Shown: positions 1 to 8,736 of the stretch, piece by piece
Layout: each line of letters begins with the position of its first letter
How positions within the stretch are numbered: the stretch's first letter is position 1
Source of the DNA: an uncultured Collinsella sp.
Lineage (GTDB): Bacteria; Actinomycetota; Coriobacteriia; Coriobacteriales; Coriobacteriaceae
Length of the DNA: 27,731 nucleotides
Assembly: GCA_900547345.1 (NCBI GenBank)
Contig: URGG01000016.1
Span: forward strand, 1 to 27,731
Reading direction: 5' to 3'
Position numbers and translations under genes: made by a program
The notes under the pieces: model-generated
What the model was told of the DNA's origin: nothing
The model's database searches: none
The model's input: the letters and a program-made list of their open reading frames with translations, nothing else

Positions 1-402
1 GACCGTGGCGCGGCCCGACTCGGCGTTCTGCACGGCGCGCGTCAGGTGGCGCGAAAGGCCGTTGCCGTAGAAGATGTTGTCGCCCAGCACCAGAGCGCAC
101 GGCTCGCCGGCGATGAACTCCTCGCCGATGGTGAAGGCCTGCGCCAGGCCGTCCGGGCTCGGCTGCTCGGCGTAGGACAGGTTCACTCCGTAGCGCGAGC
201 CGTCCCCGAGCAGGCGCTCGAAGTTGGGCAGGTCGGTCGGCGTGGAGATGACCAGGATGTCCCGGATGCCCGCCAGCATGAGGGTGCTGAGCGGGTAATA
301 GATCATGGGCTTGTCGTAGACCGGCAGCAGCTGCTTGGAGGTCACGAGCGTGAGCGGGTACAGGCGGGTGCCGGACCCGCCGGCGAGGATGATGCCTTTC
401 AT
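1..402 (-). CDS. rfbA: Glucose-1-phosphate thymidylyltransferase, N-terminal part (cut by window edge)
   Basis: RmlA/RfbA joins glucose-1-phosphate and dTTP to make dTDP-glucose, the first step towards dTDP-L-rhamnose, in the cytoplasm. The 134 visible residues start MKGIILAGGSGTRLYP, the nucleotide-binding signature of the family, and continue with SKQLLPVYDKPMIYYPLS, GDGSRYGVNLSYAEQPSPDG and LGDNIFYG, all typical RmlA blocks. The start ATG is at 402-400, 31 bp after the wzx stop, so it is probably the next gene of the polysaccharide operon. The frame stays open to base 1; the rest of the roughly 290-residue protein lies outside the window. It is much more GC-rich than the wzx and wzy genes beside it, which fits a conserved sugar-precursor gene next to acquired serotype-specific genes. 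The identification is secure. Confidence 0.95.
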   Translation of the reverse strand, partial: MKGIILAGGSGTRLYPLTLVTSKQLLPVYDKPMIYYPLSTLMLAGIRDILVISTPTDLPNFERLLGDGSRYGVNLSYAEQPSPDGLAQAFTIGEEFIAGEPCALVLGDNIFYGNGLSRHLTRAVQNAESGRATV

Positions 403-433
403 ATCCTAATCCAATCTAATTGAATGACATTTA

Positions 434-1843
434 CTAATGCTTAAGCCTGCTCAAACGCGAGGCGACGTTTTTCAATTCAGAATGATTAAGTAAAAGATAG
501 CCAATATAAACTATCGAATACAGGAGTGCCGCCACTCCACCGGGCATGAGCTCGGTAAATAAGACGAAGGCAACTGTAAGCAAAATCTCCTGGAACGGCC
601 TGGACGAACCCGCAGCACTTAACCTTTCATTTAAATATAGTTCGGACCACAGCGACCTTCCGATAATGCAGATTACAGCGCCACACAGGACAGCATCGAG
701 TGAATCGAGAGCGAGAACACCGAATACCGAAAAGACGGTGCTGCAAATAACGGCAACGATATTCAACTTCAGGAGCAGCTGTTCTTTACGAAGAACCTTG
801 AAATAGGTAGTACAACAAAGACTCATCTTTGTATTAAAGACGCATATCGGGAGTAAGAGCGCAAAATATCTAAAGCTTTCGGAATATTGAGGAAGCCATG
901 CCCCCAAAAACCAAACCATAGGGAAATAGAGTAAGTAGATCGCAGGGAAGATAAGCTCGATAGAATTTCTTATGCCAATGTAAAAACGAACCCTCTCATC
1001 ATCAGAGCCTGTCCTAAGGGCAGGAAATAAGACCATGCTCGCCTGCGAGACGAAAGTGATGAAGAAATTCACCAGAGAAAGGGAGAACGAAATTTTTGCA
1101 AAGGCGACAATACCCCAAAAATGATCGATAAGAAACCTGGATACGCCGAGGATCAGTGTGTCGGCGATATTCGCAATCATCAGCTTTACGCCAACGACGA
1201 TGCTGCGGGTACCATCCTTAAGTGCATTGCCAAAAGACATCGATTTAACGCGCAGGATATCTTTGCCCATCCAGGAACAATATATGAGCGCGATAATCTT
1301 CGAGACGAGATACGCATAGACATAGGGGTGGTAATCCGAAACCTTAAATCCAATTAGAACAAGGAGAGGGACCAGGAACACCAGCCTGTCTAGCATTGTG
1401 GAGAACGAAAAGAGCTTAGTTTCATTCATGGCCTGAAAGACAAAGCCCAAATAACTTGTCAGGTTATAGACGACGGTGTAAAGCGCAAATGACGCGACAA
1501 CAAAAAATCGATTTGCATCATCGACAAGAGGCAGAGAAGCTAAAGTGATGCCGAGGCAAATCACTGCTTGAAAACAAGCACCGAAGATATATTGAGATTT
1601 GATCGAGCTCTTATCGATTTCCTCACGAGAGAGACCGCCGTTGATCAGGTAGACACCATCGTTCAGGCCAAGGTGGAAAAAGCCAGAATAGGTCGTATAG
1701 AACATGAACAGCTGCCAATAACCATAATCGGCAACACCGACGATTTTCGGCACGAGCAGCGACATGACGACACTGACCGATAGAGAAATAAACTGTGCAG
1801 CAAACGCAATCATAGTGTTGCGTGCAATAGACGAATAATTCAT
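434..1843 (-). CDS. wzx: Wzx-type polysaccharide flippase
   Basis: A 469-residue, strongly hydrophobic protein with about a dozen predicted membrane segments and the N-terminal pattern of the polysaccharide exporter (PST/MOP) family: IAFAAQFISLSVSVVMSLLV, then PKIVGVADYGYWQLF. Such flippases move the undecaprenyl-pyrophosphate-linked repeat unit across the membrane. The length suits Wzx (usually 400-500). It follows the wzy gene after 33 bp and precedes rfbA by 31 bp on the same strand, so it is a late gene of the polysaccharide operon. Base composition is markedly AT-richer than rfbA and the housekeeping genes of the window, as is usual for horizontally exchanged wzx/wzy genes. Family membership is clear; the exact substrate cannot be read from sequence. 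Confidence 0.88.
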   Translation of the reverse strand: MNYSSIARNTMIAFAAQFISLSVSVVMSLLVPKIVGVADYGYWQLFMFYTTYSGFFHLGLNDGVYLINGGLSREEIDKSSIKSQYIFGACFQAVICLGITLASLPLVDDANRFFVVASFALYTVVYNLTSYLGFVFQAMNETKLFSFSTMLDRLVFLVPLLVLIGFKVSDYHPYVYAYLVSKIIALIYCSWMGKDILRVKSMSFGNALKDGTRSIVVGVKLMIANIADTLILGVSRFLIDHFWGIVAFAKISFSLSLVNFFITFVSQASMVLFPALRTGSDDERVRFYIGIRNSIELIFPAIYLLYFPMVWFLGAWLPQYSESFRYFALLLPICVFNTKMSLCCTTYFKVLRKEQLLLKLNIVAVICSTVFSVFGVLALDSLDAVLCGAVICIIGRSLWSELYLNERLSAAGSSRPFQEILLTVAFVLFTELMPGGVAALLYSIVYIGYLLLNHSELKNVASRLSRLKH

Positions 1844-1876
1844 TTGACCTCGTTTGATTAAACTATCAACCTTGAT

Positions 1877-3109
1877 TTATTCAGAAATCAAAATAGGCCC
1901 TGACTCACACAAATTTAAATGCCGAGCACTCGCTCTGCCCAGGGCGAGTCCACAGGTAGCGAACAAGATCACCGTTGGCACCCACCAACCAAGCTCGCAG
2001 TAAAACATGAACTCCGCACAGCATATACAGGAAACGGAAAAAAGCACTTGATCAAGTTCACAATCTGACTTGAACGAACTGATGCCAGCGGAAATCAGCA
2101 AGGATGCAAAACTACAAATTCCAAGAAAACCATATTCATACAGCATTGCAAGGAAACCGTTGTCTACCGTTGAAAAACCACTGATTTCAACTGTGGTGTC
2201 CAACATGGTTATACGACTACTGCCATAACCATTTCCAGTAAGCCAAAACAGCGGTTTGCTTAGGAAGCTATGAATAATGTAGGAAATCGCTCCAGAGCGC
2301 TGGCTATATGACACATCAGTTTCAAGTTCACCAAATCGTGAACCAACAAAGTTAAACAGACCAGACTTGTAAAGCATGAAAACGAGCAGCAATACAGCTG
2401 GGGTTAAAAGGGCAATTAAATTCCATTTAGAATACTCAGGATTCTTTAGGCGAAAAACCAGGTACACCAATGCTGAAGCCGTGAGAATGATCCAAGCGCT
2501 ACGGCTCTTTGTCAGAAGCAGAGCGACCAAAAGAACCACAGAGTATAAGAGACGTTTCATTTTGCTTGTCTCCAATTTAAAGTTGATTACCACCGCAATA
2601 ACTATCATTTGACCAAATACGATTGCATGTCCGAAAAAACTACGCAGTCGATACAGAGATGGATTATCAATCGTTATAGTTTGCAGAAAAGAAAAAGAAC
2701 CATTTGTAACTAATCGTTGACCTAAAACAATTTCAAGGACAAAGCTAAATAGGCAGGCGAACACGGTTATATTGCGAAGCATGAGCAATGCAGCCCCAAC
2801 CCAGCCATCGTTCTTTTCTTTACCGTAAATAAAACCAAGAAGAATACAGAAGAAGTACGAACAGACCGTAAGGAGGGATTCATCCATGCTTCGGGACGCA
2901 AACGCAATGGCAGAAAAGAAAATTATCGCGCCCGACACGGCAACAGGAATGGCGTTATCTAAAAGAACTTTATAAAGACGCCCAGAAAGAACTTCTTTGA
3001 AAACGAGCAATCCTAGAACTATAAAAAATAACCCTTTAACAGGAGAAATAACGCTTAGGATTGCGGCGAAAATCAAAATAGTGAATTCGTTAGTTAAGAG
3101 CTCAAGCAT
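1877..3109 (-). CDS. wzy: Wzy-type polysaccharide polymerase (O-antigen ligase/polymerase family)
   Basis: A 410-residue multi-spanning membrane protein. About residues 195-215 read LLLTKSRSAWIILTASALVY, the SRSAW-containing segment typical of Wzy_C/O-antigen ligase proteins. A large outer loop follows with RSGAISYIIHSFLSKPLFWL and GNGYGSS, then DNGFLAMLYEYGFLG, matching the family pattern 'R...plfG.G...N.yL..l.e.G..G'. Such enzymes join flipped repeat units into polymer on the outer face of the membrane. The start ATG is 9 bp after the stop of the GT2 gene, indicating translational coupling. The gene is AT-rich. A ligase role cannot be fully excluded, but the position beside a Wzx flippase favours polymerase. 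Confidence 0.85.
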   Translation of the reverse strand: MLELLTNEFTILIFAAILSVISPVKGLFFIVLGLLVFKEVLSGRLYKVLLDNAIPVAVSGAIIFFSAIAFASRSMDESLLTVCSYFFCILLGFIYGKEKNDGWVGAALLMLRNITVFACLFSFVLEIVLGQRLVTNGSFSFLQTITIDNPSLYRLRSFFGHAIVFGQMIVIAVVINFKLETSKMKRLLYSVVLLVALLLTKSRSAWIILTASALVYLVFRLKNPEYSKWNLIALLTPAVLLLVFMLYKSGLFNFVGSRFGELETDVSYSQRSGAISYIIHSFLSKPLFWLTGNGYGSSRITMLDTTVEISGFSTVDNGFLAMLYEYGFLGICSFASLLISAGISSFKSDCELDQVLFSVSCICCAEFMFYCELGWWVPTVILFATCGLALGRASARHLNLCESGPILISE

Positions 3110-3118
3110 TCTAAACGC

Positions 3119-4063
3119 CTACTTACTGTCACCGGAACTGATTAAGGCCTTTAAATCACCAAGCAGGGAACAATTTGACAGTTCATACTCACGATATTTT
3201 AAAATGATGCCTAGATCGCTAATTTTTAGACCGCCTTCAAGCAAGTGCATACGGGCATCCAAAACAGAACGGTAATGTTCTATATGTGTAGAAGAACCAC
3301 GATAATCACCAGGATTGCTACTGCAGTATTCTTCTAAAGCATTAGAAAACCTCAGACACATCTCTATCTCACCAATACGAGATCTCTTATCAAGGTAACG
3401 CATCTCGGTTGCATTAGAGTCATGTCTACGGAATCGAATCAAGGGCCGATTCAAGAGCCTGAGGGTTCCCTTCAACAAAGAGAATCGCCACAGCATTCCG
3501 TCATGCGCAAAATCATCCTGCCAATATGGCAAGATTTCTCTAATAAAGTTCGATTTAACAGCATATGAGCATCCAGGTCGACGTACTGCCATAAACTTTT
3601 CGTCAAAAGACGGAGCATCCAAATCATCAACAGATTTGGCATTATCAACTGCACCATATACTCTTACTTTTTTACCGCCATCTTCATAAAACGGCTCGAC
3701 GGCACAGCATAGGACGTCAATCGAAGGATCCTTCTGGAGAATCGAGGACATCGCAGCGATTTTATCCGAATCCCAGATATCGTCCTGATCACACGGAAAT
3801 ACGATACAGTCGTTTTTAGACGCAAGGTCGAGAAGTGCCTTGAAACTTTTGCGCCAGCCGAAATTCGAACAGTTTCTGCTGAGGGTCCAATTACTGAGAC
3901 TGTATTTCTCGATGTATCTGCAAATAAGATCGAACGAGCCATCCGTCGAGCAATCATCCGCGATTAGTACTCGGTCCGGAGACACTGTCTGAAGTCTTAA
4001 GCTATCTAGCTGCTCAGTAAGATATCGCGTGCCGTTGTAAACTGACATCACAACCGTAACCAT
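3119..4063 (-). CDS. Family 2 glycosyltransferase (GT-A fold)
   Basis: The 314-residue protein starts MVTVVMSVYNGTRYLTEQLD, the classical GT2 opening. It carries the nucleotide-binding DDCSTD at about residues 36-41 and the metal-binding block DQDDIW at about 92-97, which stands in the DxD position of many rhamnosyl-type GT2 enzymes. The C-terminal part (HDGMLWRFSLL, then RFRRHDSNAT) also fits GT2 enzymes of capsule loci. There is no membrane segment, so it acts on the cytoplasmic face, adding one sugar to the lipid-linked repeat unit. It lies 17 bp downstream of the preceding GT4 gene and is AT-rich like wzx and wzy. The sugar and linkage cannot be deduced; a rhamnosyltransferase is possible because rfbA is in the operon. 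Confidence 0.88.
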   Translation of the reverse strand: MVTVVMSVYNGTRYLTEQLDSLRLQTVSPDRVLIADDCSTDGSFDLICRYIEKYSLSNWTLSRNCSNFGWRKSFKALLDLASKNDCIVFPCDQDDIWDSDKIAAMSSILQKDPSIDVLCCAVEPFYEDGGKKVRVYGAVDNAKSVDDLDAPSFDEKFMAVRRPGCSYAVKSNFIREILPYWQDDFAHDGMLWRFSLLKGTLRLLNRPLIRFRRHDSNATEMRYLDKRSRIGEIEMCLRFSNALEEYCSSNPGDYRGSSTHIEHYRSVLDARMHLLEGGLKISDLGIILKYREYELSNCSLLGDLKALISSGDSK

Positions 4064-4080
4064 TAAAAACCTTCATCCAA

Positions 4081-5298
4081 TTAAAGCTCAACCATTAGTT
4101 GATCGTAAATACCGATAAGACGTTCTACATACGCGGTCTTTTCGAGGCAGCTGAAGTCCGCCTTCTCAACTGCCTCCCTGTAACGCGAGTAAACATCAGA
4201 ATCGAGCATATTGACCATTGCGTCAGATAGCGACTCCACACTACCTGCGCTGAAGATCTCGCCGAGACCTTTTGACATCACAAAGGAGGCCGCATCGCCG
4301 ACATCCGAAACAATACACGGCAGGCCGGCGGCAATCATTGCTTCATAAGCGACGAGCCCGAACGTCTCTCGACAAACAGAAGGCATGACGATAGCGCGAG
4401 ATTGCCTCATGACGGAAAGAACTTCATCATGAGGCAAGGAACCCATGAATCTGATATCTGGATAGCTATCCGACAACCTCTTCAATTCGGTACCGTCGCC
4501 AATGACGATCGCATTCACGCCCGCCCGACAGACCGCTTCGCAAAACAAGTCACAGCCTTTCTCTGGACTTAAACGGCCGACAAATAGGTATGCCGAAGAA
4601 TCTCCTTCGGAATCATCTTGAGACTTAGCCGCATCAACATAGTTTAAGCAGTCATACCGTTCAGAATTCCACGCTAGATGAGGTTCGATCAACCGACGGC
4701 TGGAGTCTGAGACAAAGGCAACCGCCGGGCGAAGCGAGCCTAAAACATGGTTCTGCACGGAAAAACGAACGGACCGGTACAATTTTTGGGCATAAGAGCG
4801 CTTGTCACAGTTGTGCAGCAGGCACTTCGGAGAACCGGGGGCGATTCCGCAGTTACAATGATTCACATAGTCGTAGAGCCCGCCGTTAGAGCAAACAAGG
4901 AAGTACTCATGGGCGGTAATGAGACATTTGAAGCCCCGTCGCCCTATTGCCCTGAATATAGAGGGAGAAAGGGAGTGCGTCCAAGAATGCACATGAACGA
5001 CCGCCGTTTCTGGGTCAAGCTGCTTGAGCAAATCATCCAGCGCCGTTTCCGATCGTCGGTTCCAGATGCCCTGGACAGCACCAGAGACGCCACCGTTCAA
5101 AACATCGCCCTGTCCGCAATTAACGCATATGACTCCCGATTCGACCAAAGCCGGATCGGGATCTCCCAGCGCTGAGAAGAAATAGCTGTTAAGCCCCATC
5201 TTCGCCAATGCCGAAGCTGTCTCAATTGCGATTTTTGAAGCTCCGCCCCCGATATGGGGACGGTCGCAAATCGTAATCGCTGTGGTAAGGCTACTCAT
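4081..5298 (-). CDS. Family 4 glycosyltransferase (GT-B fold)
   Basis: A 405-residue retaining glycosyltransferase. The N-terminal domain has the acceptor-side glycine-rich loop (RPHIGGGASKIAIETASALA). The C-terminal donor domain shows YLFVGRLSPEKGCDLF and the E-x7-E signature ETFGLVAYE at about residues 309-317, followed by GLPCIVSDVGD. A cysteine cluster in the N-terminal half (CSNGGLYDYVNHCNCG through CDKRSY) is typical of a subgroup of capsule GT4 proteins that keep this HEYF...C..G..C insert. The start overlaps the end of the FrhB-like gene by 8 bp, so the two are translationally coupled. The sugar it transfers is unknown. Confidence 0.9.
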   Translation of the reverse strand: MSSLTTAITICDRPHIGGGASKIAIETASALAKMGLNSYFFSALGDPDPALVESGVICVNCGQGDVLNGGVSGAVQGIWNRRSETALDDLLKQLDPETAVVHVHSWTHSLSPSIFRAIGRRGFKCLITAHEYFLVCSNGGLYDYVNHCNCGIAPGSPKCLLHNCDKRSYAQKLYRSVRFSVQNHVLGSLRPAVAFVSDSSRRLIEPHLAWNSERYDCLNYVDAAKSQDDSEGDSSAYLFVGRLSPEKGCDLFCEAVCRAGVNAIVIGDGTELKRLSDSYPDIRFMGSLPHDEVLSVMRQSRAIVMPSVCRETFGLVAYEAMIAAGLPCIVSDVGDAASFVMSKGLGEIFSAGSVESLSDAMVNMLDSDVYSRYREAVEKADFSCLEKTAYVERLIGIYDQLMVEL

Positions 5299-6496
5299 GT
5301 GCGTTCCCAGGTTTAATGGATCGGACCAAACGTTTTACGCTCAACCGCATCGAAGGCGGAAGCATTTTTTTCACACGGTCGAAAAGGGTCACTTTGGGAA
5401 CCAAGACGGAATCAAAGATCCCCGACCCCAGTGCCTCGTACTGAGCGATGACCGCATCGCGCCTCTCTTCAAGGCCTGAGCGCTTATTAGGGTCTTCATG
5501 CAGGAGCACGTCATTCGCTGCAACGTCGTTGTTAGAATAGGCAGCGCAATCGCCTATCTCATCAATCAGCTTGGCGCCGCGCTCGGTCTTCACGATAACG
5601 GCTGAGATGCCCTTCTCAGGATGTGCGCAGTCTTTGGCGGAATCAGAACGCCAAGAATCACCGAGAATAAGGTCAGCGGGGCTTTCGCACCCTCTGAAGG
5701 GACAACTATAGCAAGACGATCTGCTGATCATGCCTTTGATATAGGACCCATAAAACGGGTCGAATGCGGCGGGCCTCTTTATAATCCTGCCGTCGGACAA
5801 CTCAATCTTTATGTTATGGCCCCAACCGAATTTCGATTTATCTCTAAAAGTCAGTGCGGTGACATCGGACTTCTCACGAAGCTCGAGCCAGTCAACATAG
5901 GAACGGAACATGGAAGAGCTTGGTACACCGTGGCAAACAACGCTGACGGTTGTCAGCCCATCCATCGGTTTACCCAAATAGAGACGCAGTGCCGAAACCT
6001 GGCAAGGAGTACCGCTAAACAGTACATGCTTGCCGGATTTGAGATCGCTGAGCACTTCGGGATACGATTCGCTAGCATCGCTCTGGACATATTTGGACTT
6101 TTGCAGGAGCGCGATATCGGCAAGCTCGGATATACCGATATGCCTGACGTGATCGACGCCATCCCAGGCGGCGCCGTAAACGCGCCCGCCGTCCGAAAGT
6201 ATCCGTTTCGCAAGAAGGGAGAAGACACCGCCGGACGAACTTTGCGCGAGCTCGTCCGGGTCATCACTCTGCAAGACAGCGGCGCGAATGGTCTCCGAGT
6301 CCGCGTCGACTTGGTTTTCCGCCGGACAGGTACGCAGGCAAAGACCGCAGGAGGTGCATCTCGCTGCGTCCACCACGGGGTATTCGAAACCATCGGGCGA
6401 GGTACGCATAGAGATAGCGGAAAAAGGGCATTTGGCCGCGCAAGCTCCGCAACCAAAGCAGGCCCGGTGAGAAACTGTGTCGATGTTCTTGCTCAA
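5291..6496 (-). CDS. FrhB/FdhB-like iron-sulfur oxidoreductase of a polysaccharide locus (coenzyme F420 hydrogenase beta-subunit family)
   Basis: The 401-residue protein begins with two 4Fe-4S ferredoxin clusters: cysteines 13, 16, 19, 23 (CFGCGACAAKC) and 47, 50, 53, 57 (CTSCGLCLRTC). Next come the FrhB_FdhB N- and C-terminal domains, with SSSGGVFSLLAKRIL, SGTPCQVSALRLYLG, VCHGVPSS and the cysteines of SSCYSCPFRGCESPADLILGD. In methanogens the family works with F420, but members in bacterial capsule operons lie next to polysaccharide pyruvyl transferases, as here: that gene ends 12 bp upstream. Their reaction is not established. An FAD/Fe-S redox step on a sugar or on the lipid-linked intermediate is inferred only. 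Family assignment is secure; function is open. Confidence 0.85.
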   Translation of the reverse strand: MSKNIDTVSHRACFGCGACAAKCPFSAISMRTSPDGFEYPVVDAARCTSCGLCLRTCPAENQVDADSETIRAAVLQSDDPDELAQSSSGGVFSLLAKRILSDGGRVYGAAWDGVDHVRHIGISELADIALLQKSKYVQSDASESYPEVLSDLKSGKHVLFSGTPCQVSALRLYLGKPMDGLTTVSVVCHGVPSSSMFRSYVDWLELREKSDVTALTFRDKSKFGWGHNIKIELSDGRIIKRPAAFDPFYGSYIKGMISRSSCYSCPFRGCESPADLILGDSWRSDSAKDCAHPEKGISAVIVKTERGAKLIDEIGDCAAYSNNDVAANDVLLHEDPNKRSGLEERRDAVIAQYEALGSGIFDSVLVPKVTLFDRVKKMLPPSMRLSVKRLVRSIKPGNAHE

Positions 6497-6508
6497 GCTA
6501 ACTTCCCC

Positions 6509-7627
6509 CTATTGCTCAAGAGCATCCAAGAGCCATTTTTTCGAAAACGTGATGAGCGACTCCACGTCGGACAGTCGCTTCTCATAGCCCTCGATTTCCG
6601 TAGCGTTCATGTGGCTGTCATAGCCATCTAGCAGACGATCCTCGGTATTCGAGAGCCTCGAGAGGCTCTCAACTCGAGAGTTTTGAGAGCGTTTGTCGGT
6701 CTCCTCAAATCTCTTGAAGCAGTAATAGTCTTTGCGGAAAATTTGAGAAAACAGCGTACCGTGCAGCGAATCGGTTAACACGAACCGCGCGCTCGCCAGA
6801 TACGCGAGCCATTCATCGGGACCAAGCCCGTAACGCGGATTGAGCTGCTCGTCGACAGCATTTTTACCTGAACCGACAAGCGTCACGACCTCGCAGCCGA
6901 GCTCTTTTGAAATCGAATCAACAGCTTTCCTGTAAAACGGCCTATTCCCAAGGAAATAGCAGACGATTTTTCCGGGCTCAGGACATTTACCGTTGATGAG
7001 CGGGGCCCAGTCCTCATTCGACAGGAGCAGGACAGGGTCCACAACTTGTGAAGGGCGCTCGAGACCGAGGGATTCGACGAAATCCGCACCTGCATCTTCA
7101 CGAACAGACACGGAGCTGAACGTTTTAATCAGATCGGTAATGATCTTTTTCTTCCTCTGTGTGGTACTAGTGACACCGAAGCTGGGCGCATACGCGATTC
7201 GCTTATCACTGTCGCCCAAAAAGGAGAGATAGAAATTCCTGTTCAAAAGATAAGGCGACCAAATCTGATCCGATCCACAGACATACGCATCGTATTTACC
7301 CCGCAAACCGACCAGCCCGTCTGTATCGGTAATCCTGTCAGTGGTCTCGATATTCTGACTCAAAAAGCGACTGAAAACGTCAGCCGTCGAGGAGCCGAAG
7401 TCGTCGTGCTCCTTCTTACGATTGAGCAGCTCGTGTGCCTTACCGGCAAACAAATCAAAGGAGTTCCGGTTGATAGCCCAGTTCAAAAGCTTTTCTTTGA
7501 CGCTGGGAAGATAGTCAGCGTCAACAACGTCATGCCCTTCGAACTTCAAAAAGCGCTGCAGGGCATAAGCCTGAAGCAGCGTGCCGAAATTTTGATTATG
7601 CAGCCACGTTAAAATACAAATTTTCAT
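6509..7627 (-). CDS. Polysaccharide pyruvyl transferase family protein
   Basis: A 372-residue protein starting MKICILTWLHNQNFGTLLQA, with N-F-G-xx-LQAYAL as in the PS_pyruv_trans family (CsaB/WcaK-like). The middle has VCGSDQIWSP and the C-terminal donor domain has FVLTDSLHGTLFSQIF, the SxHG motif of the family. These GT-B-fold enzymes use phosphoenolpyruvate to put a ketal pyruvate on a sugar of a surface polymer, giving it negative charge. The ATG overlaps the TAA of the upstream GT4 gene by one base (TAATG), a coupling signature. The pairing with an FrhB-like gene is common in gut-bacterial capsule loci. Some members of the family may transfer other groups, so the exact reaction is uncertain. 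Confidence 0.87.
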   Translation of the reverse strand: MKICILTWLHNQNFGTLLQAYALQRFLKFEGHDVVDADYLPSVKEKLLNWAINRNSFDLFAGKAHELLNRKKEHDDFGSSTADVFSRFLSQNIETTDRITDTDGLVGLRGKYDAYVCGSDQIWSPYLLNRNFYLSFLGDSDKRIAYAPSFGVTSTTQRKKKIITDLIKTFSSVSVREDAGADFVESLGLERPSQVVDPVLLLSNEDWAPLINGKCPEPGKIVCYFLGNRPFYRKAVDSISKELGCEVVTLVGSGKNAVDEQLNPRYGLGPDEWLAYLASARFVLTDSLHGTLFSQIFRKDYYCFKRFEETDKRSQNSRVESLSRLSNTEDRLLDGYDSHMNATEIEGYEKRLSDVESLITFSKKWLLDALEQ

Positions 7628-8736
7628 TAATTCACCGTCTTTGATAGCTTCAGGTAGTACTTTTCAAGCTTGGGCGCTGCTTTAAAGATGTCATAAGATT
7701 CAAACGCCCGAGATGTATGAGGGTCGGAGCGATCAACAACATCCCTGTGAGCGGCAAGAATCGCGTCGGACCAGCCCTCGACGCCCGTGCTCAACGGAAC
7801 AAAGCTGCACCGACTAGATAACGCAACCTCGTTGGGGACCCTCTCAGAGCAGATGCACGGGAGGCCGGAAGCCTGAGCCTCAATCGCGACCATTCCGAGA
7901 CCCTCGTACAGACTGGGGAGTACGAATAAATCAAGCGCCTGATAGATGTCCTGTACATCAGAGATTTGGCCGAGAAAATGCACCGCCGAGGCAATGCCCA
8001 GTGAGCACGCTTTTTCCTCCGCCTGCGGTCGCAGCTTTCCATCGCCACAAATAACAAGAATGGAGTCGGGATTCTGAGCATGCACCGCCTTGAAAACATC
8101 AAGCAAAAACAACTGATTCTTCTGGGAGATGAACCTACCGATATTTCCCAATACCAGCGTATCGTCCTTCGCTCCAAGCTCAGTACGTCGCTCATCCCTA
8201 ATCGATCTATTGAAAGAAAAGACGTTCAGATCGATAGCATTATTAAAAACAGTAAAACGGGATGAGCCGAATAGCCATTTTCCAGCATGCTCGGTGCAGG
8301 CGGCCAAATTAGTCGGATACCTTGTTGAGAAAAGCTTCAAAAAGCCTTTGACAACGTTTTTAGCAAACTCGCCCTTACCGCTCGTAGAGTGGCTGTGGGC
8401 TATACGCACAGGTACGCCCGCCTTCTTTGCAGCACGAAGCGGAAAGACAGAAAGCGCGTTGATGTGACTGTGCACAATATTCCAGCCCTCTTGCTTAAAG
8501 AGACGCTGAAGCTCTCGCTGGTATTCAGCTATATGCTGATAGGGCGGTATCTCAAAGACCCTGCCACCGAGCGATTCGATCTCGTCACGGGGAACAAGCG
8601 TCGAATCGGAATCAACAAGAAAGTCAAACTGCACTTTACTGCGATCGATGTGACGATAGTAATTCATAACGACAGCTTCGACGCCGCCGCCAACCATCTT
8701 GCCAACAACCTGAGCCACCCTAACCGGTTCAGTCAT
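7627..8736 (-). CDS. Family 4 glycosyltransferase (GT1/GT4, WbnK/EpsF-like)
   Basis: A 369-residue glycosyltransferase opening RVAQVVGKMVGGGVEAVVMN, with the glycine loop of the N-terminal GT-B domain. HSHINALSVFPLRAAKKAG and HSHSTSGKGEF are typical of the EpsF/CapM subgroup. The donor domain shows LGNIGRFISQKNQLFLLDVF, LVICGDGKLR and the E-x7-E motif EGLGMVAIE with ASGLPCICS. It follows the sugar-phosphate transferase directly (TAA at 8739-8737, ATG at 8736), so it may add the second sugar of the repeat unit; that is inference from gene order. No membrane segment is seen; it would act at the inner face of the membrane. Confidence 0.9.
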   Translation of the reverse strand: MTEPVRVAQVVGKMVGGGVEAVVMNYYRHIDRSKVQFDFLVDSDSTLVPRDEIESLGGRVFEIPPYQHIAEYQRELQRLFKQEGWNIVHSHINALSVFPLRAAKKAGVPVRIAHSHSTSGKGEFAKNVVKGFLKLFSTRYPTNLAACTEHAGKWLFGSSRFTVFNNAIDLNVFSFNRSIRDERRTELGAKDDTLVLGNIGRFISQKNQLFLLDVFKAVHAQNPDSILVICGDGKLRPQAEEKACSLGIASAVHFLGQISDVQDIYQALDLFVLPSLYEGLGMVAIEAQASGLPCICSERVPNEVALSSRCSFVPLSTGVEGWSDAILAAHRDVVDRSDPHTSRAFESYDIFKAAPKLEKYYLKLSKTVN

